Shown: positions 22,961 to 32,303, counted from the first letter of the stretch. The stretch is DNA of 50,026 nucleotides from an uncultured Bacteroidales bacterium (GCA_905235135.1 CAJOKR010000029.1:1-50026), one strand, 5' to 3'. Made by a program: numbers and translations. Notes: generated from the letters alone by a model not told the origin.

Positions 22961-24400
22961 TCACGCCAACCGTCCCAGCAACTCGATCAGCACCCGCCAG
23001 ATGTCGTGGATGGTCGAGAGCTCCACGCGCTCGCTGGTGGAGTGCGGCTCCACGATGCGCGGACCGATGCTGGCGATCTGGATGCCGGGATAGTGCTGCA
23101 CGAAGAAGCCCGCCTCCAACACGAAGTGCATCGCCACCATGCGGGGACGCCAGCCCAGCACGTCCTGGAACGTGTCGCTGACCCGCTGCAGGAACGGCGA
23201 CTGCTGGTCTTCCTGCCACGCCGGGGCCGACATCACGACCTCGGAAACGGCGCCTGCTTCGGCAAAGGTCGCGGCAATCGTCTTGCTCAACGCGGCCATG
23301 TCGTCGTCAACGAAGCTGCGGGTGTGGGTGGAGACGAAAAGGTGGTCTTCTTCCGCCACGATGCGCCCCACATTGTTGGAGGTCTCTACCGTGCCGGGCA
23401 TCGCCGCGCTCATCTTCACCACGCCCTGCGGCACCTTCTCCAAACTGCGGACCAAAGCCGCAACTGTCTCTTTGGGGATGACCGTCTCACGCCTTTCGCA
23501 TTCCTCTATGCGGCAAGTGATATTCGGGTCTGTGCCCCCATACTGTCTGTGGAACGTCTGGTTGATGTTGTCCAACAACTCCTTTACAAACTCGGAGGCC
23601 CCGTTGTTTTCGGTCCAAATCACCATCTCGCCCGACGACGCAATCGAGGCGTTGGCCTCACCGATCTGGATGTCAGCAACTTCGATATTTTCTTCCTTGC
23701 GGATTACTTTCAGAATGATTTTAGTCTGTTCCACCGCGCTGCAGCGTCCCTTGTTAATATCGACGCCGGAGTGGCCGCCTAATCCGCCGGCGATGCGGAT
23801 GCGGTGCCACTGGCCAGCCTTGGGTGCTGGCAGCCGTTTCACGGGGAGGCGGTGGAACTGCAGGCAGGCACCGGCAGCCCCGGTGGTGATGGTGTCGTAG
23901 TCCTCTGAGTCAAGGTTGATGACCTTGCGGCCTTTGAGGAAGTCCTTGCTGAGCTGCGAGGCGCCCGACATACCGTCCTCCTCGTTGGTCGTGGTGATGA
24001 CCTCCAGGGCGGGGTGCGCGATGCGGTCGTCTTCGAGCACGGCCAGCGCCATCGACAGTCCGATGCCGTTGTCGGCGCCCAGCGAGGTGCCGCGGGCCTT
24101 CATCCACCCGCCCTCCTCGTAAGCCTCGATGGGGTCGTTGAGCGGGTCGCTCATCCCCACGCAGACCATATCCATGTGGTTGAGTAGCACGATGGGCTCG
24201 GCCATCTCGTGCCCGGGGGTGGCGGGTTTGCGAATCACCACGCAGTTCTCCTTGTCACGCTCGTACTCCAGATGCAGCCGCTCGGCGAACTGGCAAAGGT
24301 AGTCGGCGATGCGTTCCTCGTGGTGCGAGGGGCGCGGAATCCGGTTCAGCTCACGGAAGATGCTGAAAACGCGGTCGGTATTGATGTTGTGGGTTGTCAT
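22961..24400 (-). CDS. pepD: Aminoacyl-histidine dipeptidase (peptidase D, M20)
   Basis: 479 aa, full length for PepD. Zinc-site and catalytic signatures of the M20C group are visible: VLLNHMDMVCVG (His/Asp), LGADNGIGLSMALAVL (bridging Asp), TTNEEDGMSGASQL (catalytic Glu pair) and, near the end, IGPRIVEPHSTSERV (His). It hydrolyses Xaa-His and other dipeptides in the cytoplasm, a common role in proteolytic Bacteroidales. No lesion. It is alone: the upstream unknown gene is 120 bp away. Confidence 0.93.
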   Translation of the reverse strand: MTTHNINTDRVFSIFRELNRIPRPSHHEERIADYLCQFAERLHLEYERDKENCVVIRKPATPGHEMAEPIVLLNHMDMVCVGMSDPLNDPIEAYEEGGWMKARGTSLGADNGIGLSMALAVLEDDRIAHPALEVITTTNEEDGMSGASQLSKDFLKGRKVINLDSEDYDTITTGAAGACLQFHRLPVKRLPAPKAGQWHRIRIAGGLGGHSGVDINKGRCSAVEQTKIILKVIRKEENIEVADIQIGEANASIASSGEMVIWTENNGASEFVKELLDNINQTFHRQYGGTDPNITCRIEECERRETVIPKETVAALVRSLEKVPQGVVKMSAAMPGTVETSNNVGRIVAEEDHLFVSTHTRSFVDDDMAALSKTIAATFAEAGAVSEVVMSAPAWQEDQQSPFLQRVSDTFQDVLGWRPRMVAMHFVLEAGFFVQHYPGIQIASIGPRIVEPHSTSERVELSTIHDIWRVLIELLGRLA

Positions 24401-24523
24401 ATTTTTGGGGATTAAAATGATTTTCTTATTATACGTTGGGTTAGTCGTTTTTGTTGACCATAATGAACATAATGGAAAATCTTTGAATTTTGTTCATTAT
24501 GATGAACGAATTTCAAGGATTGG

Positions 24524-24877
24524 TTATGACATTCGAGCAGCTTCGTCCACAAGGGAGATCAAATGTTTCCATTTTTCTGAATGCCTTAAACAATCCACTG
24601 TAAAATCTTCACTGTCTTCTATTTCAAAAAATAATGCTCGGATTTTTCTACTTAAATCATATTTTTCTTTGCTTATCAGATGATTATTCAAGAGCCTGTT
24701 TAGGGAATCATCGTGTAAAAAACTTGTAGCCCCGATATTAAATTCCTCAAAAACCATCATCTCAATAACATCATCAGGATAATTGAATATGTGGCTTCCA
24801 CATTGGTGTAAGGTGTCCTCATATAATTCATACAACTCGTCAGGAGATATTTCTTTCATAAAATTTTGATTTGTCAT
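24524..24877 (-). CDS. Uncharacterised 117-aa protein
   Basis: No family recognised. The protein is acidic and mostly helical by eye (ISPDELYELYEDTLHQCGSH; SLNRLLNNHLISKEKYDLSR) and its gene is AT-richer than pepD. Size and composition recall cytoplasmic immunity proteins of polymorphic toxins, but no toxin lies near. A second ATG at residue 7 (MKEISPD) may be the true start. Confidence 0.65.
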   Translation of the reverse strand: MTNQNFMKEISPDELYELYEDTLHQCGSHIFNYPDDVIEMMVFEEFNIGATSFLHDDSLNRLLNNHLISKEKYDLSRKIRALFFEIEDSEDFTVDCLRHSEKWKHLISLVDEAARMS

Positions 24878-25000
24878 CCAAATAAGTGATGGAAATGGTT
24901 GAAGAAATTATTTGTCACGGCATCGTTATAGAATCCGTGAAGGTTCGCGTGATCCGTAGGGCCATTTATATAAAGATGCTCCTTCATTGGATTTCAGCAC

Positions 25001-25621
25001 TTAATCGAAAAGATAGTGATATGGGTTCTCTTTTGCTTCTATGTCGATGTCAGATTGGTCTACGTACATCCATCGCCCGTCCTTTTTGATCAGGCATTTC
25101 CTCAGGCTTTCCGTTCCGTCATTATCCCAAAGAGCTATGTCAAAGGACTTTAATACTTTCCATTTATTATCGTTGATGGTGTATATATAGCAGCTAACCC
25201 AATACGATGGTTGTGCAACATAAGGAACGATGACTATCGCTCGCTTATCACCTTCGGTAATAGGAAAACATTGTGCGAGAGCATATACATTGCGAAGATA
25301 AAGTGGCTCAACATCCTTTAGGTTGAGTACAGCCATTATGTTTTGCTCCTGAAACCAGCACCACCAATCATTAGTGGTGTCATTGGGAACTTCAGATATA
25401 AACTGTTTGTTCGTCTCTGACCAGATTTGTATTTGCAATGTGTCTTTACTGTCTGCAGAAAGAAAATTATCAATCCATATCTGGTTTTCGTAGGGTACCA
25501 TTTCTATCTCAGCCCTTGGAACGTTTTCAACGGCCGCAGAATCCGTTTTCGATTGAGGGGCAGTACATCCCGCGATTAGGATGAAAAGACAATTTACAGT
25601 AAGCAAGTAAAGAAACTTCAT
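25001..25621 (-). CDS. Uncharacterised lipoprotein
   Basis: 206 aa with a clear lipoprotein signal (MKFLYLLTVNCLFILIAGC, Cys19). The mature part is soluble and rich in Trp and Tyr (NDTTNDWWCWFQEQNIMAVL; DGRWMYVDQSDIDIEAKENP). No domain recognised. It starts 4 bp after the flavin reductase stop and could share its transcript. Composition is AT-rich, like the 117-aa gene beside it, so the two may have arrived together. Confidence 0.75.
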   Translation of the reverse strand: MKFLYLLTVNCLFILIAGCTAPQSKTDSAAVENVPRAEIEMVPYENQIWIDNFLSADSKDTLQIQIWSETNKQFISEVPNDTTNDWWCWFQEQNIMAVLNLKDVEPLYLRNVYALAQCFPITEGDKRAIVIVPYVAQPSYWVSCYIYTINDNKWKVLKSFDIALWDNDGTESLRKCLIKKDGRWMYVDQSDIDIEAKENPYHYLFD

Positions 25622-25625
25622 ATCT

Positions 25626-26210
25626 TCATCGTTGAGCTAAATCGTCATTTTTCAGCTTCATCCCATCCTTGAAGGCTTCGCCAACGCGCTGGGAGACAAG
25701 GTAGTAGCCGTGCGTGTAGGGGTCGAAGGCGATGGCCTTCAGGGCGTCGATATCCACTTTGCCCTCCTTCATCTTGTCGGCCTCCACGGAGGTTTGCAGC
25801 ACCTTGCCGATAACACCCAGGCCAGTGTCATCGCCTTGGTATTCAATAAATTCGCACTCCATCGCGATGGGCAGCTCGTTGATGACGGGAGCATCCACCA
25901 ATGAGGATTTGGTGGCGGTGAGACCGCTCTTGGCGAACTTGTCTTTCTCCTTGTGGCCCGACACCACACCGAAATAGTCGGCCTCCACCACGTGGGCGGC
26001 GTCGGCGATGTGGACCACAAAGCCCTTGCGTCTTTTGATGTTCTCCACTGTCTTGTGGGTTTCGGTGAGGTTGAGGGCCACGCGGTCGCGGTCGAGCATG
26101 GTGCCCCAGGCGGCGTTCATCACGTCAACGGTGCCGTCCTCGTTGTAGGTGGCGACGAGCAGAACGGGCATCGGGAAAATGGCTTCGGTTGTTTTAATCG
26201 GTTGTTTCAT
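25626..26210 (-). CDS. Flavin reductase-family protein
   Basis: A 194-aa FMN-binding split-barrel protein: FPMPVLLVATYNEDGTVDVM, MLDRDRVALNLTETHKTVEN and FVVHIADAAHVVEADYFGVV are the usual strands and FMN contacts. Members bind FMN and reduce flavins, or serve as flavoredoxin-like carriers. Start at 26210 follows a -7 box at 26264-26272. A fragment of a similar protein ends at 49857. Confidence 0.85.
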   Translation of the reverse strand: MKQPIKTTEAIFPMPVLLVATYNEDGTVDVMNAAWGTMLDRDRVALNLTETHKTVENIKRRKGFVVHIADAAHVVEADYFGVVSGHKEKDKFAKSGLTATKSSLVDAPVINELPIAMECEFIEYQGDDTGLGVIGKVLQTSVEADKMKEGKVDIDALKAIAFDPYTHGYYLVSQRVGEAFKDGMKLKNDDLAQR

Positions 26211-26263
26211 AAGGGATTATGTTTTAATTCGTAATTACTTAAATGCTCTATTGGAATAGGAAT

Positions 26264-26272
26264 GCAAAAGTA
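26264..26272 (-). promoter_or_regulatory. -7 box of flavin reductase gene
   Basis: Minus-strand TACTTTTGC, 53 nt before the start. Confidence 0.55.
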
Positions 26273-26296
26273 GAAAATTTGTCGATTTAACAACAC

Positions 26297-26333
26297 AAAA
26301 AAATCCCGCCATGTACAACTTACATGCGGGATT
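26297..26333 (-). terminator. Rho-independent terminator of the lipocalin-like gene
   Basis: Stem AATCCCGCATGTA/TACATGGCGGGATT (one bulged base) followed by seven T on the minus strand, 30 bp after the stop. Confidence 0.85.
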
Positions 26334-26363
26334 AAAACACTAAGGAATTCCTGATTAAACGGC

Positions 26364-27056
26364 TCAGTTGATGCGTTGCATCGCGCAGGCGGAAGGCTGG
26401 TGGTCAGCAGTGACCGTCTGCCACGACATATCCAGATTGTAACCGGTGGCGGATGTCATCGTGCGGGTCGGGAATGTCTCCCCGGACAGACAGAGCACGC
26501 ACCCGTAGGCAATCCATGTGCCTTGTTCGGTCAGACCCGTGGCGGCACGCAGCACGCTGTAGGATCCGTCCGCATTGAGCGTGTAAACATCATTGAGCGT
26601 GTTGGGCTCGTTCAAAGGCTCCGTGGTCCGTTTCCAGCTGCCGACAAGTAACATGTTGTAGTTGTGACTGGCTTTCAGCAGATTCCACGTGTGGTTGGTC
26701 TGTTCGTCTTTCAAAAGCATCGTGTTGTTACCGATGGATGAAATAGTGAGCTGTCTGGTTTCCCCATTCGGGAAAGTTTGCGTCACCTGATGGTTTGCGG
26801 TCGTGTAGGTGAATGCTGTCTCCACCCACACGCCATTTTCCACGCGACACCATTTTCCGGTGTTGTCCGACTTGAACACCGTGACCTCCATTTCATTGGA
26901 GGGGCACACATTGCTGTTCGTCAGGGAGACATACCAGGTGCCCACAATTTTATTGGTCACCGTCGGTTCGTCAGGGTTCAATGAAGGGATGAGGTTGCAG
27001 GCGCTCATCACCACAGCTGCAAAGCAGACTGCCAAAACAATTCTAAACTTTTTCAT
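26364..27056 (-). CDS. Lipocalin-like lipoprotein with two repeats
   Basis: 230 aa. Lipoprotein signal MKKFRIVLAVCFAAVVMSAC (Cys20). Two lipocalin-like halves begin IVGTWYVSLTNSNV and LLVGSWKRTTEPLN, each with a later strand reading LTISSIGNNTMLLKDEQ or VYTLNADGSYSVLRA. Such proteins are common surface or periplasmic lipoproteins of Bacteroidales; the ligand is unknown. Start at 27056 is set by the signal peptide. It has its own -7 box and terminator. Confidence 0.75.
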   Translation of the reverse strand: MKKFRIVLAVCFAAVVMSACNLIPSLNPDEPTVTNKIVGTWYVSLTNSNVCPSNEMEVTVFKSDNTGKWCRVENGVWVETAFTYTTANHQVTQTFPNGETRQLTISSIGNNTMLLKDEQTNHTWNLLKASHNYNMLLVGSWKRTTEPLNEPNTLNDVYTLNADGSYSVLRAATGLTEQGTWIAYGCVLCLSGETFPTRTMTSATGYNLDMSWQTVTADHQPSACAMQRIN

Positions 27057-27138
27057 TTTGCTTGTAAGGGGTGGCTTGTGATGGTCGTCCTCCCCCACCC
27101 TGTAAAAAGGACGGCCAATTATATACGGCTTTTTCGCG

Positions 27139-27147
27139 GCAAAAGTA
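27139..27147 (-). promoter_or_regulatory. -7 box of lipocalin-like gene
   Basis: Minus-strand TACTTTTGC. Confidence 0.55.
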
Positions 27148-27212
27148 CAATTTGCGATAATTCCATATTATTTAAAAATTGAACAGAATTATTGATTTTC
27201 GGAATAAAATTG

Positions 27213-27221
27213 TATTTTTGC
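27213..27221 (+). promoter_or_regulatory. -7 box of AraC gene at 27240
   Basis: TATTTTTGC with a TTG at 27192-27194, 18 bp upstream, as -33 element. Confidence 0.65.
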
Positions 27222-27239
27222 GGCCAAAATTGCTTGGAA

Positions 27240-28064
27240 ATGGAAAACGACCCGCCAAAACCGTTCTATTCTACAGAGTTCTATTCGGGCTCGCAACGGT
27301 TTTTCAGTGACCGGAAGCGGGAGAGCTTGTTGGTGCAGTGCCTGAGCGGAAACTGCAAGGCGAAATTCAAAGGCTACGAGGTGGAGATTCGCGGAGGCGA
27401 CAACTTTTTCGTGCCGCAGTTTATGACATTCGAGATACCGGTCACGGACGACAGCTTTCAGCTACGGCTCATCCGTCTGCCCGACAGCTTTATGGTGAAC
27501 GTGTATCCGTATATGTCAAGCGATTTCAAAACGGTGTTGTCCATGGCCACGCCCGAGACTTACCGGTTCTGCAACGTGCCTATGATGAACCTCTGTTTTG
27601 AGCAACTGTGGGGGCTGCCGGATGCGGAAGAGATGTTCTACCGCGACCGGGTGGCCTTGAACATCGTCACCAACTATCTTCTGATGACCTTTGACCAGCT
27701 GAAGATGTACGGTGGCACGGTGAGCAACCCGCCGAAAAACCGCTCATTCGAATTCGCCAACCGTTTCTTCAAGATGCTCGGCGAGGAAAAAGTGCTACGC
27801 CGTTCGGTGGACTACTACGCCGAGCAGCTGCACATCACTCCCCGTTATCTGTTCAAGATTTGCCAGGAAAACACGGGGCTCACGCCGAAGCAGCTGATTG
27901 ACTATCAAATAATCGGCAATATCAAGAAAATGTTGTTGAGCACCGACTGGAGCATTCAGCAGGTGGCCGACGTGATGGGGTTCCCCGACCAGGCCTCGTT
28001 AGGACAGTTCTTCAAGCGCAACGAAGGCGTTTCTCCGCTGGCGTTCAGGAAGAGTTTCAGGTAA
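27240..28064 (+). CDS. AraC-family transcriptional regulator
   Basis: A 274-aa regulator. N-terminal ligand domain (GNCKAKFKGYEVEIRGGDNF) and C-terminal AraC domain (YYAEQLHITPRYLFKICQEN; then WSIQQVADVMGFPDQASLGQ). Start at 27240 (MENDPPKPFYS), 18 nt after the -7 box. Its DNA-binding part is close to that of the convergent AraC protein at 28085-28900 (shared FGFPDQ-like and GQFFKR-EG-SP segments), so the two are paralogues. Its targets are not evident; the divergent lipocalin-like gene is one candidate. Confidence 0.85.
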   Translation: MENDPPKPFYSTEFYSGSQRFFSDRKRESLLVQCLSGNCKAKFKGYEVEIRGGDNFFVPQFMTFEIPVTDDSFQLRLIRLPDSFMVNVYPYMSSDFKTVLSMATPETYRFCNVPMMNLCFEQLWGLPDAEEMFYRDRVALNIVTNYLLMTFDQLKMYGGTVSNPPKNRSFEFANRFFKMLGEEKVLRRSVDYYAEQLHITPRYLFKICQENTGLTPKQLIDYQIIGNIKKMLLSTDWSIQQVADVMGFPDQASLGQFFKRNEGVSPLAFRKSFR

Positions 28065-28084
28065 GGTTATTATCTACATACGCA

Positions 28085-28900
28085 TCACCTATACCTCTTC
28101 CGAAATTCCGAAGGCGACATCCCCTCCTGACGCTTGAAGAACTGTCCGAAAGCCGACTGGTCCGGGAAGCCGAACTGGTCGGCAATCTGCTGGTGGGTCA
28201 TCTCGGTAGTCAGCAGGGCGTTCTTGATTTGACCGATTAAAAACTGATGGATAAGTTCCTTCGGCGTTTTGCCGGTTTCCTTTTTGCAGACCTTGAAGAG
28301 ATAACGCTCTGATACGCAGAGCTTGTTGGCATAGTAGGTGATATTGCGGCATCCTGATGGAGTGTTTTCGCCGACTAACTCGAAAAAATGGTTCAACAGC
28401 TGACGCGAACGTTTGCTGTTGTCGCCTGACGACGAAGTGGTGGCCTCTCCTACCGCATTGAAGATGGAAAGCAGCAGGTGGACAAGACTGGCGGTGATCA
28501 TTTTGTGGCGGGCGATGAGATCGGGTTGCCCTACTGCCATCCGAAGCAGCTCATAATCAGCGGCAAACATTCGGCCAAAGGGCTCATCCAGTGTTGTGTC
28601 GTTCCAAAAGGTCGTTTCCAGCGTCCCGATGTCGGCCTCCGCCCCAAGCAAAGCATATACGACATTCATCAGCGATTCGTCAAAGGTCATAACCTCCACG
28701 ACCATATTTTTGGTGGACGACTGCACGCGGAACGTCGCGCCTTCTTGCACGGCAAACACTGTTCCGGCAGATAATTTGTGCGTTTTCTGCTCAAAAAGTA
28801 CCCGTATGATGCCTTTGAGCACACGGCAGAGCCAAAAACCGTTGAGGTTGGATTTCACGATTTCTGCACCGTGGTGATATTGTTGGATGGTGATTTTCAT
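28085..28900 (-). CDS. AraC-family regulator of the efflux genes
   Basis: A 271-aa regulator: cupin-like N-terminal half (LSAGTVFAVQEGATFRVQSS) and AraC domain (YYANKLCVSERYLFKVCKKE; then QQIADQFGFPDQSAFGQFFK). Start at 28900 (MKITIQQYHHG); the longer frame would run through its -7 box (28904-28912). It is divergent from the efflux adaptor gene, with a 41-bp box between them that recurs before the pump gene, so it probably controls both. The effector is unknown; a toxic amphiphile such as a bile acid or drug is the usual guess for this arrangement. Confidence 0.85.
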   Translation of the reverse strand: MKITIQQYHHGAEIVKSNLNGFWLCRVLKGIIRVLFEQKTHKLSAGTVFAVQEGATFRVQSSTKNMVVEVMTFDESLMNVVYALLGAEADIGTLETTFWNDTTLDEPFGRMFAADYELLRMAVGQPDLIARHKMITASLVHLLLSIFNAVGEATTSSSGDNSKRSRQLLNHFFELVGENTPSGCRNITYYANKLCVSERYLFKVCKKETGKTPKELIHQFLIGQIKNALLTTEMTHQQIADQFGFPDQSAFGQFFKRQEGMSPSEFRKRYR

Positions 28901-28903
28901 TCG

Positions 28904-28912
28904 GCAAAAATA
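28904..28912 (-). promoter_or_regulatory. -7 box of the efflux AraC gene
   Basis: Minus-strand TATTTTTGC, adjacent to the shared 41-bp box, which would cover its -33 region. Confidence 0.6.
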
Positions 28913-28915
28913 CAA

Positions 28916-28956
28916 AAGTTCCGAAAATATACAATACTGGTTCACCATTATACACC
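28916..28956. promoter_or_regulatory. Shared AraC-type box, copy 1 (adaptor promoter)
   Basis: 41 bp matching 32476-32516 in 36 positions. Each copy has two half-sites of the form GTTC-N5/6-TATACA (GTTC at 28918 and 28940; TATACA at 28928 and 28949), about two helical turns apart. The box ends 20 nt before the -7 box in both places. Confidence 0.75.
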
Positions 28957-28976
28957 TTTGTTCCCTTTCGGCGCGG

Positions 28977-28985
28977 TATTTTTGC
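28977..28985 (+). promoter_or_regulatory. -7 box of the efflux adaptor gene
   Basis: TATTTTTGC, 19 nt before the start at 29005. Confidence 0.7.
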
Positions 28986-29004
28986 ATTATTAAACAGAAT
29001 TGAA

Positions 29005-30117
29005 ATGAAATTTTGCAATTATATGAGAATCAATAGATTATTGATGTTGGCAACTGCGTTGTTCCTGATGGTGTCGTGCCAGAATAAAGCGAAAAAGGAG
29101 CAAAACGAGCCAGAAATCCATGAGCTGCTCACGGTCACGGCGCAGGATTACACCTTGAACGAGGAATATCCTGCTTCTATCCAGGGTGCCCAAGACATCA
29201 AGATCATTCCTCGCGTGGAGGGGCATCTGATAGGTGTGTATGTGAAAGAGGGCGAGCGTGTTCGCGAAGGTCAACTGCTGTTTCGTCTCGATGATGCACC
29301 CAGCCGGGCGGCAGTGGAGTCGGCCAGCGCCAACGTGCAGATGATGACGGCCGCTTTGGACAAGGCGCAGTTGGAATACAACGGTAAGAAGAACTTGCGG
29401 CAGAAATCGGTCGTCTCCGACTTCGAACTCTCGCTGGCCGAGAGCGACCTCAATGTGGCGAAAGCGAACCTCGCAGCAGCGAAAGCGGCCCTCACTTCCG
29501 CCCAAAACGATCTCAGTTACACCGAAATCCGAAGTCCGTCCAACGGCGTAGTGGGCCGAATCCTCTACCGCAAGGGCGACCTTGTGGGACCTTCCATCCA
29601 GGACGGACTCACCGTGGTGGCCGACAATCGTCAGATGCGGGTCTATTTCTCAATGACGGAAAAAACGGTGATGCAGTACCTTTCCGAACACAAAAGTATG
29701 GAAACGGCGATAAGGCAAATGCCCGAACTGCGGTTGCTGTTGCCCAACGGCACCCTTTACGAACATACCGGTCGTGTGGAGAGCATCAGCGGCGTGGTGG
29801 ACGAGCGCACGGGTGCCGTCTCGGTCTGCGCCCGCTTCGACAACCCCGACGGTATGTTGCTCAGTGGCGGCACGGGCAAAATCGTTATCCCCACCGAACT
29901 GCACAACGCCATCGTCATCCCACAGGAGGCCACCTCCAGCATCCAGGACAAGGTGTATGTGATGAAAGTGGCGGACGGCAAGGCAGTCTCCACCATCATC
30001 CAGGTGGCACCGCAGAACAACGGCAAAGAGTACGTGGTGATTAGCGGTCTTGAAGAAGGGGATGTGATCATAGCCAAGGGGGCAGGGTTTGTGGAGGAAG
30101 GAACGAAAGTGAGGTAA
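29005..30117 (+). CDS. RND efflux periplasmic adaptor (membrane fusion) lipoprotein
   Basis: 370 aa. Lipoprotein signal ending FLMVSC (Cys25, or Cys19 if translation starts at the ATG at 29023). Domains in AcrA order: first lipoyl strand (IKIIPRVEGHLIGVYVKEGE), alpha-helical hairpin (residues about 95-165), second lipoyl strand (YTEIRSPSNGVVGRILYRKG), then the beta-barrel and membrane-proximal parts. It links an inner-membrane RND pump to an outer-membrane channel. The matching pump (32568-35711) is 2.4 kb away because the RloA/RloB cassette lies between; no outer-membrane channel gene is seen. Confidence 0.9.
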   Translation: MKFCNYMRINRLLMLATALFLMVSCQNKAKKEQNEPEIHELLTVTAQDYTLNEEYPASIQGAQDIKIIPRVEGHLIGVYVKEGERVREGQLLFRLDDAPSRAAVESASANVQMMTAALDKAQLEYNGKKNLRQKSVVSDFELSLAESDLNVAKANLAAAKAALTSAQNDLSYTEIRSPSNGVVGRILYRKGDLVGPSIQDGLTVVADNRQMRVYFSMTEKTVMQYLSEHKSMETAIRQMPELRLLLPNGTLYEHTGRVESISGVVDERTGAVSVCARFDNPDGMLLSGGTGKIVIPTELHNAIVIPQEATSSIQDKVYVMKVADGKAVSTIIQVAPQNNGKEYVVISGLEEGDVIIAKGAGFVEEGTKVR

Positions 30118-30177
30118 AGGATGGATTATGCCGTTTTAGCAACATCTACAAGTTCAGATCATGGCTATTTCACTTTG

Positions 30178-30954
30178 TTATCGTGGAAAAATCTTTCCAT
30201 CAACAATCTTCTGATTTCCCTCTTTAACGTATGGCAACATTTCTTCTGCCAAATGAAACATTTGGGTAGAGAACAGAGTTGGAAGCCCATTTTCCTCATA
30301 ATAGTTTGCTCTGGCATTCGCGATATTCTGCTCAATCATCAAGATTGCCTTTCGGGGTTTTAATCCGCCTTTGATTTGTGTGTTTGCCCAAGACTTAAAT
30401 GCAGAACTTATTTTGTTTTTGTCGTCAGGAATATCAAACCCTATGCACTTGTCTGCTTTTTCAGCGTAATACAACCATACTTCAAAACAAGAATTGCTTA
30501 TGATTAACTGTATGCCGTTTTCGTCGCATTCAGCCCTCATTTCTGCAAGGAACTGTTCAAAATGGTCAACATCAGTTAGCAACCAGAAACTGTCAGGATT
30601 ATCCACACTTGCCGATTCCCGATATTCTTTCACCTTGGCTATCGCAAAACTTGTTATTAATGGTTTGCCTCCTTTTTCAAAATTTGGCTCAGCAAAAAAA
30701 TCAACTTTTATATCTGGGTATAACGATGGATTGTGCTTTATTAGGTAGAAATAGTTCTTTTCCCTTTCTGTGCCACCAGAAAAAACAATCAGGAATGCCT
30801 TAGGCTGAAGTGTGGCTTCAGGTTTTGTATATGCGGAATTTGAAACAAACAATGCAACATCATTGAAAGCTGATGAAGTAACATTTTTGTCTGCAACGGC
30901 CTCCAATGGCTCTTTCTCGGGATTACCCTTCTGATAATATCTGTCGTCTGCCAT
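30178..30954 (-). CDS. rloB: RloB/AbiLii-like protein
   Basis: 258 aa. Resembles RloB: IVFSGGTEREKNYFYLIKHN matches the family's E/G-x-x-TE-x-x-YF start and LIISNSCFEVWLYYAEKADK its SNPxFExWL core. RloB/AbiLii proteins accompany an AAA ATPase (RloA/AbiLi) in abortive-infection modules and are thought to be the effector, possibly a nuclease-like TOPRIM fold. Its start codon directly abuts the end of the RloA reading frame (0 bp). It is convergent with the adaptor gene and AT-richer (about 40% GC) than its surroundings, as expected for an acquired defence cassette. Confidence 0.82.
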   Translation of the reverse strand: MADDRYYQKGNPEKEPLEAVADKNVTSSAFNDVALFVSNSAYTKPEATLQPKAFLIVFSGGTEREKNYFYLIKHNPSLYPDIKVDFFAEPNFEKGGKPLITSFAIAKVKEYRESASVDNPDSFWLLTDVDHFEQFLAEMRAECDENGIQLIISNSCFEVWLYYAEKADKCIGFDIPDDKNKISSAFKSWANTQIKGGLKPRKAILMIEQNIANARANYYEENGLPTLFSTQMFHLAEEMLPYVKEGNQKIVDGKIFPR

Positions 30955-32246
30955 TTATTCTATGATTGAGATTTGAGGCACTCCGCCATATCGACCTTCA
31001 AGATACCCTTTCTCAATATTCATGGTGTTGTGTATCTTATAGTCATTAAACGAATGCATTTTAGAATTGCCATTCTCCTTTTCAACTTTCCACAACTCAT
31101 CAGGACGAATTAAATCCTGTTGGTCTTGGAACAAGGTCAAATGGTGCAGATGAGTTGCCCTTTTGATTCACTGTTGAAAAAGTATTTCAGCAGATTGTAG
31201 ATGAGATTAGGATGCATGCTGTTTTCAACCTCGTCAATCACCACAACCTTTCCTTTACTGGCATAATATAAAGCCGGTATCAGCGTGAGTAAGCGTACAG
31301 TCCCATCGGATTGGCTTGCAATATTCATTTTCTTTTTATAACCGCCAATGCCTAATTGTTCAAATAGAAATTCTTGAACAATTTGTTCTCCGTTTTTCAT
31401 GGTAATGTTGAAATTGTTTCGATTGTTGGAAAAGGATGTCAATCCAGTATGCTCACTTATAGGGTTCTTGAGAAGCATTTGTTGTAGTTCCGAGGCGTTT
31501 TTCTTATTAGACATCCACTTTTTAACAGGTGTTTCACCTACTTTGAGCGAATCCGTGATATGCAAACTCGAAAGCAGGGTGTTGGCATAATCAAGTAGTT
31601 GCTTGTCATTCGACATCATGCCAATCAAAAAAGGTGTTTGAGAGTTGATGGTGATGATATCAAAATCATTAAGAAACCAATCATGAACAACTTGAATGTG
31701 TTTTTCATTAATCACAGGATATTTAGTGTTCAAACAGATTATAGAAGAACCATTGTTCTTTTTCAACAAATCTGTTGAAAGTTTGTTGTCGGTAGTTGGG
31801 GACACGACATCACCAAACCTCTCAAATACCAAAGAATCATCCTGTTCGCCAAGACCAGACAATAGCAGCCGTTCTTTAATGTTGTTCTTTTGAGAACGCT
31901 GGATTTCCAATTGGTAAATATAATAATTACCCTTGGTGAAAAATTCAATTTCAATTTTCATTGGTTCTTTATTGGTGCGAACCAATTGAAAGACAAATTC
32001 ATTCAAATCAATGATATTCAAGAAATTGTCCATTGTCACAAATGACTTTAAGAATTGCAACACCTTTACGAAATTAGATTTGCCCGAACCATTAGCCCCG
32101 TATATCAAAGCATGCTTGAGTAGCGGGATTTTTTCATTTGTATTGATATGATTGGCAAAAATCTCACGTTTCGGATTCGGGAACATGTCAAATGTGGTCT
32201 TCTCATAGAAAGACAATATATTTTGAAAGGTGATTCTCAATAACAT
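30955..32246 (-). pseudogene. rloA: RloA/AbiLi-like AAA ATPase with frameshift
   Basis: ABC-type AAA ATPase of the RloA/AbiLi/OLD-like group. Walker A GANGSGKS at residues 50-57; Walker B VVVIDEVENSMHPNLIYNLL near residue 340. The first frame stops at 31137 after GQLICTI; the conserved tail (LTLFQDQQDLIRPDELWKVE, then NIEKGYLEGRYGGVPQI) continues at 31140-30955 in another frame, one base missing. The lesion falls where relatives have the TTH or TSH of the switch histidine. Corrected, the protein would have about 430 residues. With RloB it forms a defence pair that is probably disabled unless the base is a sequencing error. Confidence 0.85.
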
Positions 32247-32275
32247 AACAATGATATTACAAATTCATAAGGGCT

Positions 32276-32284
32276 GCAAAGATA
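32276..32284 (-). promoter_or_regulatory. -7 box of rloA
   Basis: Minus-strand TATCTTTGC, 29 nt before the start. Confidence 0.65.
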
Positions 32285-32303
32285 CAAATTTTTCTCTATA
32301 TGG

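Noticed and set aside
22298..23782. A 494-codon open frame on the plus strand opposite pepD and the GNAT gene
   Set aside because: It has no domain, lies antisense to two well-supported genes, and is a by-product of their high third-position GC.
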